Assembly: GCF_017355885.1 (NCBI RefSeq)
Contig: NZ_JAFEUU010000002.1
Location: forward strand, 186,001 to 250,000
Source: Sabulicella rubraurantiaca
GTDB taxonomy: Bacteria > Pseudomonadota > Alphaproteobacteria > Acetobacterales > Acetobacteraceae
Length of the DNA: 64,000 nucleotides
Direction of reading: 5' to 3'
Positions within the stretch are counted from its first letter, which is position 1, and every line of letters begins with the position of its first letter. Below the pieces are notes generated by a model. It had not been told where the DNA came from. It worked only from the letters and a program-made list of their open reading frames with translations, and did not search any database. A program made the translations under genes and the position numbers. Positions 8,660-17,873 of this stretch are shown here, in pieces.

Positions 8660-9745
8660 TCAGCGCTGCTGCTGCTGCGCCATGAGGCCGAGGAAGTTCG
8701 CCTGCGTGTCCTCCGCGAGGCGGAACCACTGCACCTCCTCGATGCGATACTTGTCCCACTCGGCGTGGATGCGACGGAAGCGGGCATTGCCGCTGCCGAT
8801 CTCGGCATACAGATCCTGCGCCGCGCGGTAGCAGGCGGAAAGGATGTCGCGCGAGAAGACGCGAAGCTGCGCGCCCTGTGCCACGAGGCGACGCAGCGCC
8901 TGCGGGTTCAGGTGGTCGTACCGCGCCATCATCCAGTGCCACGCCTCGGTGCAGGCGGCTTCCAGGATTGCCTTGTAGTGGTTCGGCAGGGCCTCGTACG
9001 CGGCGGGATGGATCATCAGGTCGATGGAGGGCGAATACTCCCACCAGCCGGGCGCGTAGTAGAAGCGCGCGACGCGCTGGAAACCGAGCTTCTCGTCGTC
9101 ATAGGGGCCGACCCATTCGAGGCCGTCGATCACGCCGCGCTCCAGCGCCGGGTAGAGGTCGGGGCCGGGGATCTGCTGCGCCACCACGCCCAGCTTCTGC
9201 AGCACCGCGCCGCCATGGCCGGCGATACGGAACTTCAGCCCGTTCAGGTCCCCCACCGTATTGATCTCGCGCCGGAACCACCCGCCCATCTGCGCGCCGG
9301 TGTTGCCCGCCGGGATCGCCATGACGCCCTGGTCCCGATAGACCTCGGCCAGCAGCGCCCTGCCGCCGCCTTCCTGCAGCCAGGACCAGAGCTGGCGCGA
9401 GGACATGCCGAAGGGCAGGCAGGTGGCGATGGACAGCGCCGGATCCTTGCCGAGGTAGTAGTAGGCGGAGGTGTAGCCGCACTCCACCGTGCCCGCGCCC
9501 ACGCCGTCCATCACCGCCAAGGCCGGCATCACCTCGCCGGGGCCGAAGGGCAGGATCTGGAAGGCGCCGTCCGTCATCTCGCTGACGCGGCGGCAGATGC
9601 GTTCCTGTGTGCCGTAGAGCGTATCGAGGGACTTGGGAAAGGAGCCCGGCATGCGCCAGCGGATGCGCGGCTGGGCGGAGGCAAGATTGGGCGCGGCAAG
9701 AGCGGCTGCAGCCGCCGAGCCGGCGAGCAGGTGACGACGTTCCAT
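8660..9745 (-). CDS. TRAP transporter solute-binding protein, DctP family (orphan)
   Basis: A 361-residue periplasmic receptor. It has a twin-arginine-like signal (MERRHLLAGSAAAAALAAP, cleavage near SAQ), an RIRWRMPGSFPKSLDTLYG start of the mature domain, and the conserved substrate-carboxylate arginine in LKFRIAG. The WVGPYDDEKLGF segment and the length resemble the TakP-type subgroup that binds 2-oxo acids. No DctQ/DctM membrane subunits are adjacent, so the partner transporter must be elsewhere. It converges on the Rieske gene (15 bp apart) and diverges from the Bug receptor at 9895. Confidence 0.9.
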   Translation of the reverse strand: MERRHLLAGSAAAAALAAPNLASAQPRIRWRMPGSFPKSLDTLYGTQERICRRVSEMTDGAFQILPFGPGEVMPALAVMDGVGAGTVECGYTSAYYYLGKDPALSIATCLPFGMSSRQLWSWLQEGGGRALLAEVYRDQGVMAIPAGNTGAQMGGWFRREINTVGDLNGLKFRIAGHGGAVLQKLGVVAQQIPGPDLYPALERGVIDGLEWVGPYDDEKLGFQRVARFYYAPGWWEYSPSIDLMIHPAAYEALPNHYKAILEAACTEAWHWMMARYDHLNPQALRRLVAQGAQLRVFSRDILSACYRAAQDLYAEIGSGNARFRRIHAEWDKYRIEEVQWFRLAEDTQANFLGLMAQQQQR

Positions 9746-9894
9746 TGTTTCCTTGATTCCTTGGACGCTAGCGGAACGAGCGTGGCGCAGCGACAAGTCC
9801 GGAGGCAAGGAGTTCCTCATCGGCGTTGACGGCCATGCCGCACTGCAACAAGCTTGCCGCCGAGGAAAGCGCCGGTCCGATCGAAGGATCCGCC

Positions 9895-10860
9895 ATGACG
9901 CACCTAACCCGCCGTGGCTTGCTCGGCACCGCCGGCAGCCTGCTCGCCCTTCCCGCCTTCGCCGCCTTTCCCGACCGGCCGATTCGCATCATCTCCGGCT
10001 ATCCGCCCGGCGGGCTGAACGACGTGGTGGCGCGCGCCATGGCGCCCGTGCTGACGCCGCTGCTCGGCCAAGCGGTGGTGGTCGAGAACCGGCCGGGCGC
10101 GGGCGGTGCCGTGGGCGGGCAGGTCGCGGCCCGCGCCACGCCGGACGGGCACACGCTCTGGATGGGCATCGTGGACACCCAGGCCATCCTGCCCACCGCG
10201 ATGCGCGCCCTATCCTATGACCCGGACCGCGACTTCGCACCCATCTCCTTCGTCACGAACGCGCCCTTCGCCCTGGTCTCCGGCCCCTCCCGCCCCACCA
10301 TCCAGGACTTCGCCGGGCTGATGGCGGCGGCGAAGGTGAAGCGGGAGGAGGTCACCTACGCCTCCTGGGGCGTCGCCTCCACGCCACACCTCGCCATGGA
10401 GCGCGTGAACCGGCAGCAGGGCGTCGAGATGCTGCACGTTCCCTACACTGGCGCGGCGCCGGCGCTGCAGGCCGTGATGGCCGGGCAGGTGGACTGCATG
10501 TTCATCCCTGCCGGCGCGGCGGAGGGCGCGGCGCGCGATGGCAAGCTGCGCGTCCTGGCCGTGGCGGCGAAGCAGCGTGTCGCGCTCTATCCGGAGGCGC
10601 CCACCATCCTCGAACTGGGCGGGCCGCTGGATGCGGGGCTTTGGAAGGCGATCTACGCCCCCGCCCGCACCCCGGCCCCGGTGATCACACAGCTGAACGA
10701 GGCGGTGCACGCGGCGATGCGCCAGCCTGCCTTCGTCGAGGTGCTGCGCCAGCAGGGCGCGGTGCCCGAACCCTCCAGCCCCGAAGCGCTGGGCGAGTTG
10801 CAGCGGCGGGAGCGCGTGGCTTGGGGGGATGTGGTGCGGGCGGCGAACGCCTACCTGTGA
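9895..10860 (+). CDS. Bug/TctC-type tripartite tricarboxylate transporter solute receptor (1)
   Basis: A 321-residue periplasmic receptor: signal peptide MTHLTRRGLLGTAGSLLALPAFA, then FPDRPIRIISGYPPGGLNDVVAR, the canonical Bug N-terminal loop. Also visible are VVVENRPGAGGAVGG, the second ligand loop TYASWGVASTPHLA and VPYTGAAPALQAVMAGQVDCMF. Bug proteins feed TctAB permeases or act as sensors; none is adjacent. The ATG at 9895 gives a correct signal peptide, whereas upstream in-frame starts do not. A GST gene follows after 5 bp and is probably co-transcribed. Confidence 0.92.
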   Translation: MTHLTRRGLLGTAGSLLALPAFAAFPDRPIRIISGYPPGGLNDVVARAMAPVLTPLLGQAVVVENRPGAGGAVGGQVAARATPDGHTLWMGIVDTQAILPTAMRALSYDPDRDFAPISFVTNAPFALVSGPSRPTIQDFAGLMAAAKVKREEVTYASWGVASTPHLAMERVNRQQGVEMLHVPYTGAAPALQAVMAGQVDCMFIPAGAAEGAARDGKLRVLAVAAKQRVALYPEAPTILELGGPLDAGLWKAIYAPARTPAPVITQLNEAVHAAMRQPAFVEVLRQQGAVPEPSSPEALGELQRRERVAWGDVVRAANAYL

Positions 10861-10865
10861 GCCCT

Positions 10866-11492
10866 ATGTACGCCCTGATCAGCGCGACGCCCTCGCCCTA
10901 TGCCCGCAGGGCGCGGATCGCGCTGATCGAGAAGGGCATCCCCTTCGAGCTGCGCACCGAGGTCCCCTGGGAAGGCAGCACCGCCACGCCTCGCTACAAC
11001 CCGCTGGAGAAGCTGCCCGTGCTGGTGCTTCCCGACGGCACCGGCATCTACGAGAGCCGCTTCATCCTGGAATGGCTGGAAGCGAAGCACCCCGAGCCGC
11101 GCCTGCTGCCCGACGGCGTGGAGGCGGTGCTGGAGGCGCGGCAATGCGAGGTGATTGCCGACGGGATCTGCGACGCCACCGTGCTGCTTTTCTTCGAGCG
11201 GCAGCGCGAGGCGCCAAGCGGGCCCTGGATCGCACGGCAGCGCCGCAAGGTGGAGGGCGGGCTCGCGGCGCTTGAGGCACGCGCGGGCTCGGGCTTCCTG
11301 GTCGGCGAGCGCTTCGGCCTCGCCGACATCGCGGTGGGCGCGGCGCTGCGCTACCTCGACGTGCGCTTCGCGGAACTCGGCTGGCGGAAGCGCCACCCGA
11401 AGCTCTCCGCACTGAGCGACCGGCTGGAGGAGCGGGAGAGCTTCAAGGCGACCGTACCGGTGCCGCAGATGATCCGCGAGGCGGTGGTGTAG
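10866..11492 (+). CDS. Glutathione S-transferase family protein (1)
   Basis: A 208-residue GST. Its thioredoxin-like N-terminal domain (MYALISATPSPYARRARIAL) has Ser/Tyr at the activation position, cis-proline in EKLPVLVLPDG and the glutathione gamma-glutamyl contact YESRFILEWL. A helical C-terminal domain follows (FLVGERFGLADIAVGAALRYLD with the N-capping motif). The substrate is unknown; location directly after a Bug receptor suggests a role in catabolism or detoxification of an imported acid (inference). Confidence 0.9.
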   Translation: MYALISATPSPYARRARIALIEKGIPFELRTEVPWEGSTATPRYNPLEKLPVLVLPDGTGIYESRFILEWLEAKHPEPRLLPDGVEAVLEARQCEVIADGICDATVLLFFERQREAPSGPWIARQRRKVEGGLAALEARAGSGFLVGERFGLADIAVGAALRYLDVRFAELGWRKRHPKLSALSDRLEERESFKATVPVPQMIREAVV

Positions 11493-11495
11493 CAG

Positions 11496-12614
11496 TCAGG
11501 CCGGCGCGACGCGCAGGATGCGGCCCCGGCTCTCGTCGGTCAGGATCAGCAGCGCGCCATCGGCCGCGAAGACCACCTGTCGCATCCGCACCTGGTTCCA
11601 CAGCAACCGCTCCTCCTCGCCTGGCGCGTCGCCCTGCATGGGCAGGCGCAGGAGGCCGGAAGGATTCAGGCAGGCCATGAACAGGTCGCCGCGCCAGAAC
11701 CCGTCCCTCGGCCCGAAGGCGATGCCGGAGGGGGAGACGGAGGGCGTCCAGTGCCGGAGCGGGTCGGTGAAGCCGCGCCCGGTGCTGCGCCCGCCCGCGA
11801 TCTGCCCGCCCCAATATTCCCGGCCCGTGGTGGCGAGGGGCCAGCCATAGTTCCGCCCGGGCTGGATCAGGTTCAGCTCATCGCCGCCGCGCGGACCGAA
11901 CTCCGCCAGGATCAGGGAGCCGGTGGCGGGGTTGAAGGCGAGGCCTTGCGGATTGCGGTGGCCATAGGTCCAGACCTCGCCGCGCGCGTCCTGGCGTCCG
12001 GCGAAGGGGTTGTCCGCCGGAATGCGCCCGTCCCGCGTCAGGCGGATCACCTTGCCCGCCAGGTCGCCCAGGCGCTGCGCCCGCTCGCGATCCTGGTTGC
12101 GGTCGCCCGTGGTCATGAAGATGTGCGCGTTGTCGGGCGAGACAAGGACGCGGCTGCCGTAGTGCAACCGCCCGCTCGCCTGGGCCGGGGCGGCATCCAG
12201 CACCGGCGTCAGCGCCTCCAGCCCGGCCTGCCCCAGCCGGGCGCGCCAGAGCCGGGTCAGCGCCCCGCCCTCCACCAGCGTGGCGGCGGTCAGGAACACC
12301 TCCCGCGTACGGGCGAAATCCGGCGGCACGGCCACGTCGAGCAGCCCGCCCTGCCCTTCCGCCACGACGGGCGGCACACCCTGCAACGGCGCCGAGACAC
12401 GCCCATCCGGGGAAAGGTAGCGCAGGCGGCCTGGACGCTCCGTCACCAGCAGCCCGCCATCGGGCAGCAGCGCCGCGCCCCAGGGGTGCGACAGCCCCGC
12501 GGCCCACTCCGTCACCCGCACCGCGCCGCGCCCGGTCCGCACCGTCGTGGCATCCTGCGCGCGGGCCAGGGCGGGGGCGAGGAGCAGGGGAAGCGAGCGG
12601 CGGAGCATCTTCAT
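11496..12614 (-). CDS. PQQ-dependent soluble aldose sugar dehydrogenase family (YliI/Asd-like)
   Basis: A 372-residue six-bladed propeller protein with a signal peptide ending ALARA. Family hallmarks are LSHPWGAALLPDGGLLVTERPGRL, EGQGGLLDVAVPPDF, the catalytic/PQQ region FMTTGDRNQD, EVWTYGHRNPQGLAFNP, EFGPRGGDELNLIQPGRNYGWPL and SPSGIAF. It oxidises aldose sugars in the periplasm using PQQ and passes electrons to quinone or cytochrome. The ATG at 12614 gives the secretory signal. It converges with the GST gene (3 bp apart). Confidence 0.9.
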   Translation of the reverse strand: MKMLRRSLPLLLAPALARAQDATTVRTGRGAVRVTEWAAGLSHPWGAALLPDGGLLVTERPGRLRYLSPDGRVSAPLQGVPPVVAEGQGGLLDVAVPPDFARTREVFLTAATLVEGGALTRLWRARLGQAGLEALTPVLDAAPAQASGRLHYGSRVLVSPDNAHIFMTTGDRNQDRERAQRLGDLAGKVIRLTRDGRIPADNPFAGRQDARGEVWTYGHRNPQGLAFNPATGSLILAEFGPRGGDELNLIQPGRNYGWPLATTGREYWGGQIAGGRSTGRGFTDPLRHWTPSVSPSGIAFGPRDGFWRGDLFMACLNPSGLLRLPMQGDAPGEEERLLWNQVRMRQVVFAADGALLILTDESRGRILRVAPA

Positions 12615-12749
12615 GCTTCGCCATATGGGCGACTTGCGATACCGCGCGAGGTTTCCGCGCCGCGTCATTCTGCGATAAGCGGGGGCGATGGCCCGGACGC
12701 GCGCGTGAACGAGGTTTCGCCCTTCCTCGCCCGGCTCCGGCGCGGGTCG

Positions 12750-13937
12750 ATGCGGCGCGAGCCCCTGGCGCCCACGCCCTTCGCCGCCGATGCCTCCGGC
12801 CGCTGGCGCGCCTCGCGCCCGGCGGGCGCTTGGCCCTTCGGCGCCTCGGTCTTCGCTTCGCTGCTGATCCATGCCGGGCTAGTGGCGGCGCTGCTGCTCT
12901 GGGCCGACCCGCGGCCGATGAGCGACCCGACCCTGCCGCCGCCCTCCTTCGACATGGTGTTCGAGGGCGGCCAGCCGGAGCGCTCGGAGGAGGAACCGGC
13001 GGAGGGGCTGGAGGCCCCGCCTTTGCCGGTAGCGCCGCCCATGCCGGATTCCGTGCCGCCGCCCCCGGCGGTCCCGGCCCCGCCGCCTGTGCCCGCGCCA
13101 GTCGAATCGCCCATCGCCGAAGTCCCTCTGCCGGTGCCGGCGCCCGCGCCTCCCCCGGCCCTAGCCGAGGCCCCAGTGCCGCGCCCGCCCACCGCCCCGC
13201 CCCCGCCGCAGCCGCCGGATCGGATCGCGCCGGTCCCGCCGGTCGCCGCGCCCCCTCCGCCACCGCCCTTGCTCGACGCCCTGCCGGCCCCGCAGCCGCC
13301 GCGCCTCGCCCTGCCGCCCCGGCCGGAGCCACCGCCCCCCGTGCTGGCGCAGCCCCCGCCCGCCGTGGAGTTCGTGCCCCCCACGGCGCTGCAACTGCCC
13401 GATCGGTTCGACCTACCGCTGCCGCCCGCCCAGGCCCCGCCCCCGCCGCGCCAGCAGGCGCAGCCTCGCCCTGCACCGCGCCCGCCTTTGCCCGGCATCA
13501 CCGTGCCCGAGGGGTTCCAGCTGGGTGGGCGATCCGCGCCGCCGGCCGGGCGCCCGCGCGGCCGCGGCCTCGACACCTCGCTGGACCCGCGCTTCACCGA
13601 AGGCCGCCCCACCACCGACCCGATGGCGCGAGTCATCGGCGCGCAGGTCGGCGCCGATTGGCGCGCCGCCTTCCGCCGCTGGCTGGAGGAGAACATCCAC
13701 TATCCGATCGACGCGGCGCAGCGCGGCGAGGACGGGGCGGTACGCGTCACCATCACCGCCAGCCCCGATGGGACAGTGCGCGGGGTGCGGATGACGATGC
13801 CCTCCACCTCGCCCTCGCTGAACAGCGCCACCTCGCGCCCCTTCAACGGCGCGCGCCTGCCCGCCTTCCCCGCCAATTCCGATCCCACCGTGACGATCGA
13901 GCTGACGGTGAATTACGTGCTGATCCGCGGGCGCTGA
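12750..13937 (+). CDS. TonB-family energy transducer with very long proline-rich linker
   Basis: A 395-residue protein: short basic cytoplasmic segment, one membrane helix (about residues 31-53, FGASVFASLLIHAGLVAALLLWA), then some 200 residues dominated by Pro, Ala, Val and Glu that would span the periplasm. A C-terminal TonB-like domain follows (RRWLEENIHYPIDAAQRGEDGAVRV, then ITASPDGTVRGVRM). TonB couples the proton motive force to outer-membrane transporters via ExbBD; no exbBD or receptor gene is adjacent. Start choice: ATG at 12750; an in-frame GTG at 12705 would add 15 residues. Confidence 0.8.
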   Translation: MRREPLAPTPFAADASGRWRASRPAGAWPFGASVFASLLIHAGLVAALLLWADPRPMSDPTLPPPSFDMVFEGGQPERSEEEPAEGLEAPPLPVAPPMPDSVPPPPAVPAPPPVPAPVESPIAEVPLPVPAPAPPPALAEAPVPRPPTAPPPPQPPDRIAPVPPVAAPPPPPPLLDALPAPQPPRLALPPRPEPPPPVLAQPPPAVEFVPPTALQLPDRFDLPLPPAQAPPPPRQQAQPRPAPRPPLPGITVPEGFQLGGRSAPPAGRPRGRGLDTSLDPRFTEGRPTTDPMARVIGAQVGADWRAAFRRWLEENIHYPIDAAQRGEDGAVRVTITASPDGTVRGVRMTMPSTSPSLNSATSRPFNGARLPAFPANSDPTVTIELTVNYVLIRGR

Positions 13938-13998
13938 TCCCCCTTCCGCCCTGGGCCCGCCCGTCGCAATCTGCGCGCGAGCCAGGGAGGAATACCCA

Positions 13999-15537
13999 GT
14001 GGACGCGATCGCCGAGGCGCCGCCCGTCATCCGCCTGCATCCGGAGGACGGGGTGGTCATTGCCCGCCGCGTCCTGCCGCCCGGCACGCCGGTCGCGCCC
14101 AACGTCACCGCCCGCGCCCGCATCCCCGCCGGGCACAAGGTCGCCACGCGCGGCCATGCGCCGGGCGAGGCGATCCGCCGCTACGGCCAGATCATCGGCT
14201 TCGCCACGGAATCCATCGCGCCCGGCGAATGGGTGCACACGCAGAACTGCGCCATGGGCGATTTCAGCCGCGACTACGCCTTCGGCGTGGATGCCCGCCC
14301 CACCGCCCCTGCCGAGGTCCCGGCGCATTTCCTGGGCTATCGCCGCGCTGATGGGCGCGTGGCAACGCGCAACAGCATCGGCATCATCACCTCGGTCAAT
14401 TGCTCGGCGCATGTGGCCGACCTCATCGCGCGGCATTTCGCGCGCGACCCGTTCGGCGACCGGCCCGACCCCCTGGCCGGCTTCGCCCACGTGGACGAGG
14501 TGGTGGCACTGACTCACAAGAGCGGCTGCGGCATGACGGAGGGCGAGCCGCTGCGCGTCCTGCGCCGCACCCTCGCGGGCTTCGCGCGGCATCCGAACTT
14601 CTCCCACGTCATCGCGATCGGGCTGGGCTGCGAGGTGAACCAGCTGGGCGGGCTGCTGGAGGAGCAACGCCTCGCCGGACGGCTGCGCACGCTCAACATC
14701 CAGGAGAGCGGCGGCACGCGGAAGACGGTGGAAGCCGGCATCGAGTTCGTGAAGGGGGTGCTGGCCGAGGCCGACGCGGCGCGTCGCGAGGCAGTGCCGA
14801 CGAGCGAGCTTTGCGTGGCGCTGCAATGCGGCGGCAGCGACGGCTACAGCGGCATCTCGGCCAATGTGGCACTGGGCTTCGCCTCCGACCTCGTGGTGCG
14901 GAATGGCGGCACCGTCATCCTCAGCGAATCCCCCGAGACCTACGGCGCCGAGCACCTGCTGACCCGCCGCGCGGTGAGCCGCGAGGTGGGCGAGAGGCTG
15001 GTGGACATCATGAAGTGGTGGGAGGACTACACCGCGCGCGAGGGGGCGGAGATGAACGCCAACCCCTCGCCGGGCAACAAGGCGGGCGGGCTGACCACCA
15101 TCCTGGAGAAGTCGCTGGGCGCCATGGCGAAGGCGGGCACCACCAACCTCGTGGACGTCGTGCGCTATGCCGAGCCGGTGACGGCCAAGGGCTTCGTCTT
15201 CATGGACACGCCCGGCTACGACCCGGTCGGCGCCACGGGCCAGGTGGCGGGCGGCGCCAACCTGATGTGCTTCACCACCGGGCGCGGCAGCGTCTTCGGC
15301 ATGAAGCCGGCGCCATCGCTGAAGCTCGCGACCAACTCGGCCATGTTCGCCCAGATGGAGGAGGACATGGACATCAATTGCGGCACGGTGCTGGACGGCA
15401 CCGAGACGGTGGAGGAATGCGGCGAGCGCATCTTCCAGCACATGCTGCGCGTGGCTTCTGGCGAGAGAACCAAGAGCGAGGCGCTGGGCTTCGGGGATGC
15501 GGAGTTCGCCCCCTGGGTGCTGGGCGCGACGATGTGA
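13999..15537 (+). CDS. UxaA/GarD-family sugar-acid dehydratase (altronate/galactarate dehydratase type)
   Basis: A 512-residue two-domain enzyme. The N-terminal SAF domain covers about 1-95 (VIARRVLPPGTPVAP). The C-terminal catalytic domain has RVATRNSIGIITSVNCSAHV, LTHKSGCGMTEGE, IGLGCEVNQ, LQCGGSDGYSGISAN, ANPSPGNKAGGLTTI and FTTGRGSVFG. These metal-dependent dehydratases convert altronate, galactarate or related acids to 2-keto-3-deoxy acids. It starts with GTG at 13999 behind GGGAGG. It heads a row with an MFS carrier and a D-2-hydroxyacid dehydrogenase, suggesting import and breakdown of a hydroxy acid; the exact substrate cannot be read from sequence. Confidence 0.9.
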   Translation: MDAIAEAPPVIRLHPEDGVVIARRVLPPGTPVAPNVTARARIPAGHKVATRGHAPGEAIRRYGQIIGFATESIAPGEWVHTQNCAMGDFSRDYAFGVDARPTAPAEVPAHFLGYRRADGRVATRNSIGIITSVNCSAHVADLIARHFARDPFGDRPDPLAGFAHVDEVVALTHKSGCGMTEGEPLRVLRRTLAGFARHPNFSHVIAIGLGCEVNQLGGLLEEQRLAGRLRTLNIQESGGTRKTVEAGIEFVKGVLAEADAARREAVPTSELCVALQCGGSDGYSGISANVALGFASDLVVRNGGTVILSESPETYGAEHLLTRRAVSREVGERLVDIMKWWEDYTAREGAEMNANPSPGNKAGGLTTILEKSLGAMAKAGTTNLVDVVRYAEPVTAKGFVFMDTPGYDPVGATGQVAGGANLMCFTTGRGSVFGMKPAPSLKLATNSAMFAQMEEDMDINCGTVLDGTETVEECGERIFQHMLRVASGERTKSEALGFGDAEFAPWVLGATM

Positions 15538-15623
15538 GCGAAGCGCCCCAGGCTCCGTAAACCTCCTCTGTTGCGGCCTGCGCGAAGCCGATATCGCGCA
15601 GAAAACGCAACCAGGGGTTGAGA

Positions 15624-16859
15624 ATGACGGGTTCCCATCCGCGCAGCCGCATCATCGCGGCGGGCGTCGTCGGCAATGTGCTCGAATGGTACGATTTCGC
15701 CGTATTCGGCTACTTCGCCGCCGTGCTGGGCCGCCATTTCTTTCCCGCGCAAAGCCCCACCGCACAGATCCTTGCCACATTCGGCGTCTTTGCCATCGGC
15801 TTCCTGATGCGCCCCCTGGGCGGGGCGCTGATCGGCGCCATTGGCGACCGGCATGGACGGCGCGCCGCGCTCAACATCTCCATCGTGACCATGGCCGTCC
15901 CCACCGTCCTGATCGGCCTGCTGCCCAGCTACGAGACGCTGGGCATCCTCGCCCCCACGCTGCTGGTGCTGCTGCGGATGATGCAGGGCCTCTCCGTGGG
16001 CGGGGAGTTCACCGCCTCCATGGTCTTCGTGGCGGAACACGCGGCGCCCGGCCGCCAGGGCGTCACCATCTCCGCCGTCGCGGCCGGCGCCGGGGGCGGC
16101 CTGCTGCTGGGTTCGGGCACCGGGGCCCTGCTGAATGCCGCCATGGCGCCCGAGGCGCTGGCCGATTGGGGCTGGCGCATCCCCTTCCTGTTCGGTGCCC
16201 TGGTCGCGCTGGCGGGGTTCCTGCTCCGCCGCCACATGGTGGAAGCCCCTTCGCGCGAGAGCCACGCCGCGCCGCTGCGCGCCGTGCTGCGCACCCAGGG
16301 CTGGCTCGTGGCGCGCATGACCGGGCTGGCTGCCTTTGCCGGCGTCGCCTTCTACCTGGTCTTCGTCTACCTCGTGTCCTGGCTGCAGGTGGTGGATGGC
16401 ATCCCGCCCGCCACGGCGCTGGAGATCAACACCCTCTCCATGGCGCTGATGCTGCCCATGGTGGTCCTGGGCGGATGGCTCGCGGATCGCTTCGGCCAGT
16501 TCATGGTGATGCGCGCCGTGCTGGTGGTCGCGCTCCTCGCCACCTGGCCGCTCTTCACCCTGATGCACCACCCCGAGCCGCTGATGATCCAGTTCGGCCA
16601 GCTGGGCTTCGTCGTGCTGGTGGGGCTCTACCTCGCGCCGCTGCCGGTGGCGCTGATGCGAGCGGCGCCGGCGGATCTGCGCTGCACGACCATGGCGCTG
16701 GGGCAGAACCTGGCGCTGGGGGCGCTGGGCGGATGCGCGCCGCTGGTCGCGGCCTTCCTGATCGCGCGGAGTGGTGATGAGATGATGCCCGCCTTCATCA
16801 TCATGGCGACGACGGTCGTCAGCCTCGCCATGGCCTTCAGCTTCCGCGACCAACGATAA
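15624..16859 (+). CDS. MFS transporter, metabolite:H+ symporter (MHS/ProP-like) family
   Basis: A 411-residue, twelve-helix carrier. Family signatures are GVVGNVLEWYDFAVFGYF in helix 1 (the MHS NxxEWYD motif), IGDRHGRRAAL (MFS motif A, about 78-90) and GLSVGGEFTASMVFVAEHA. MHS members import organic acids or osmolytes with protons. It probably moves the substrate of the neighbouring dehydratase. Start: ATG at 15624 after AGGGG; a TTG two codons earlier is possible. An imperfect 7-bp inverted repeat (15579-15585/15594-15600) lies just upstream. Confidence 0.9.
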   Translation: MTGSHPRSRIIAAGVVGNVLEWYDFAVFGYFAAVLGRHFFPAQSPTAQILATFGVFAIGFLMRPLGGALIGAIGDRHGRRAALNISIVTMAVPTVLIGLLPSYETLGILAPTLLVLLRMMQGLSVGGEFTASMVFVAEHAAPGRQGVTISAVAAGAGGGLLLGSGTGALLNAAMAPEALADWGWRIPFLFGALVALAGFLLRRHMVEAPSRESHAAPLRAVLRTQGWLVARMTGLAAFAGVAFYLVFVYLVSWLQVVDGIPPATALEINTLSMALMLPMVVLGGWLADRFGQFMVMRAVLVVALLATWPLFTLMHHPEPLMIQFGQLGFVVLVGLYLAPLPVALMRAAPADLRCTTMALGQNLALGALGGCAPLVAAFLIARSGDEMMPAFIIMATTVVSLAMAFSFRDQR

Positions 16860-16868
16860 GGAACGTCC

Positions 16869-17873
16869 TTGCTCACCCTCCTCGAACCCGAATCCCTGTA
16901 TCCCGATACCGCGCTGGAGCAGCGCATCCTCGGCGACACGATCCGCATCCTCCAGGGCAACGCGAAGAAGTCGCTGCTGGAACTGCCGCAGGAGCTCTGC
17001 GACCAGGCGGATGCGCTGATGACGCTGCGCATGGCCGTGCCGAAGGAGGCGCTGGACCGCTTCCCCAAGCTGCGCGTCGTGCTGCGCATGGGCGTCGGCT
17101 ATGACCGGGTGGACCGCGCCGAATGCGCGCGGCGCGGCATCACCGTCTGCAACATCCCCGACTACGGGACCGAGGAGGTGGCGGACACCGCCATCGCCAT
17201 GACCGTCGCGCTGCGGCGCGGCCTGCCGCTCTATCACGACGCGATGCGCGCCGATCCGCCCTGCCCCTGGGGCGTCATCCGCTCGCCCATCGTGCGGCGT
17301 TTCCGCGGCCAGGGCTTCGGCGTGCTGGGCCTGGGGCGGATCGGCACGGCGGCGGCGCTGCGGGCCAAGGCGCTGGGCTTCCGCGTCTCCTTCTTCGACC
17401 CGTATCTGCCCAACGGCGCCGACCGCGCCCTGGGCATCACGCGGATGGAGAGCCTGGAGGCACTGATGCGCGAATCCGACGTGCTCTCCATCCATTGCCC
17501 GCTGACGCGCGACACGCGCGGCCTCGTTGGCGCTGCGGCACTCGCGGCGCTGCCGGAGGACGCGGTGGTGGTGAACACGGCGCGCGGCCCCATTCTCGAC
17601 CTCGACGCGCTGGAGGCCGGGCTGCGTTCCGGCCGCATTGCCGGGGCTGGGCTGGACGTGCTGCCGGTGGAGCCGCCCGTGCCAGAGCCCGCCCTGCTCC
17701 AAGCCTATCGCGCCCAGGAGGAATGGCTGCGGGGTCGGCTGATGATCCTGCCGCACATCGCCTTCCACAGCCCCGAGGCCTGGGGCGACATCCGTCTGAA
17801 GGCGGCGGAGACGATGCGCGACATCCTGGTGCGCGGCCTCCGCACCAACGTCATCCCGCCAGGATCCGACTGA
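16869..17873 (+). CDS. D-2-hydroxyacid dehydrogenase, C-terminal-binding-protein-like
   Basis: A 334-residue NAD(P)-dependent enzyme of the D-isomer-specific family. It shows VLRMGVGYDRVDRAECARRGI, the dinucleotide fold FGVLGLGRIGTAAALRAKALGF (GxGxxG), the catalytic Arg region VVNTARGPILDLDAL, a Glu near LPVEPP, and the catalytic His in LPHIAFHSPEAW. The Tyr/His arrangement and CxIPDYGTEEVADTA resemble CtBP-type dehydrogenases. It starts with TTG at 16869, 9 nt after the MFS gene, so the three genes appear to form an operon. Its 3' end overlaps that of the convergent racemase-like gene by 23 bp. Confidence 0.88.
   Translation: MLTLLEPESLYPDTALEQRILGDTIRILQGNAKKSLLELPQELCDQADALMTLRMAVPKEALDRFPKLRVVLRMGVGYDRVDRAECARRGITVCNIPDYGTEEVADTAIAMTVALRRGLPLYHDAMRADPPCPWGVIRSPIVRRFRGQGFGVLGLGRIGTAAALRAKALGFRVSFFDPYLPNGADRALGITRMESLEALMRESDVLSIHCPLTRDTRGLVGAAALAALPEDAVVVNTARGPILDLDALEAGLRSGRIAGAGLDVLPVEPPVPEPALLQAYRAQEEWLRGRLMILPHIAFHSPEAWGDIRLKAAETMRDILVRGLRTNVIPPGSD

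Noticed and set aside
12688-12708. Six-codon ORF (MARTRA) ahead of the TonB-like gene as a leader peptide
   Set aside because: No repeated control codons, terminator or ribosome-binding site were seen.
15579-15600. TGCGCGA/TCGCGCA inverted repeat as an operator for the MFS gene
   Set aside because: Seven-bp arms with an 8-nt loop in such GC-rich DNA occur often; there is no second copy. Mentioned only with the MFS gene.
15216-17768. An open frame of about 850 codons on the minus strand, antisense to the dehydratase, MFS and dehydrogenase genes
   Set aside because: High GC keeps antisense frames open. The translation is His/Gln/Arg-rich low complexity with no domain, and the plus-strand genes have clear families.
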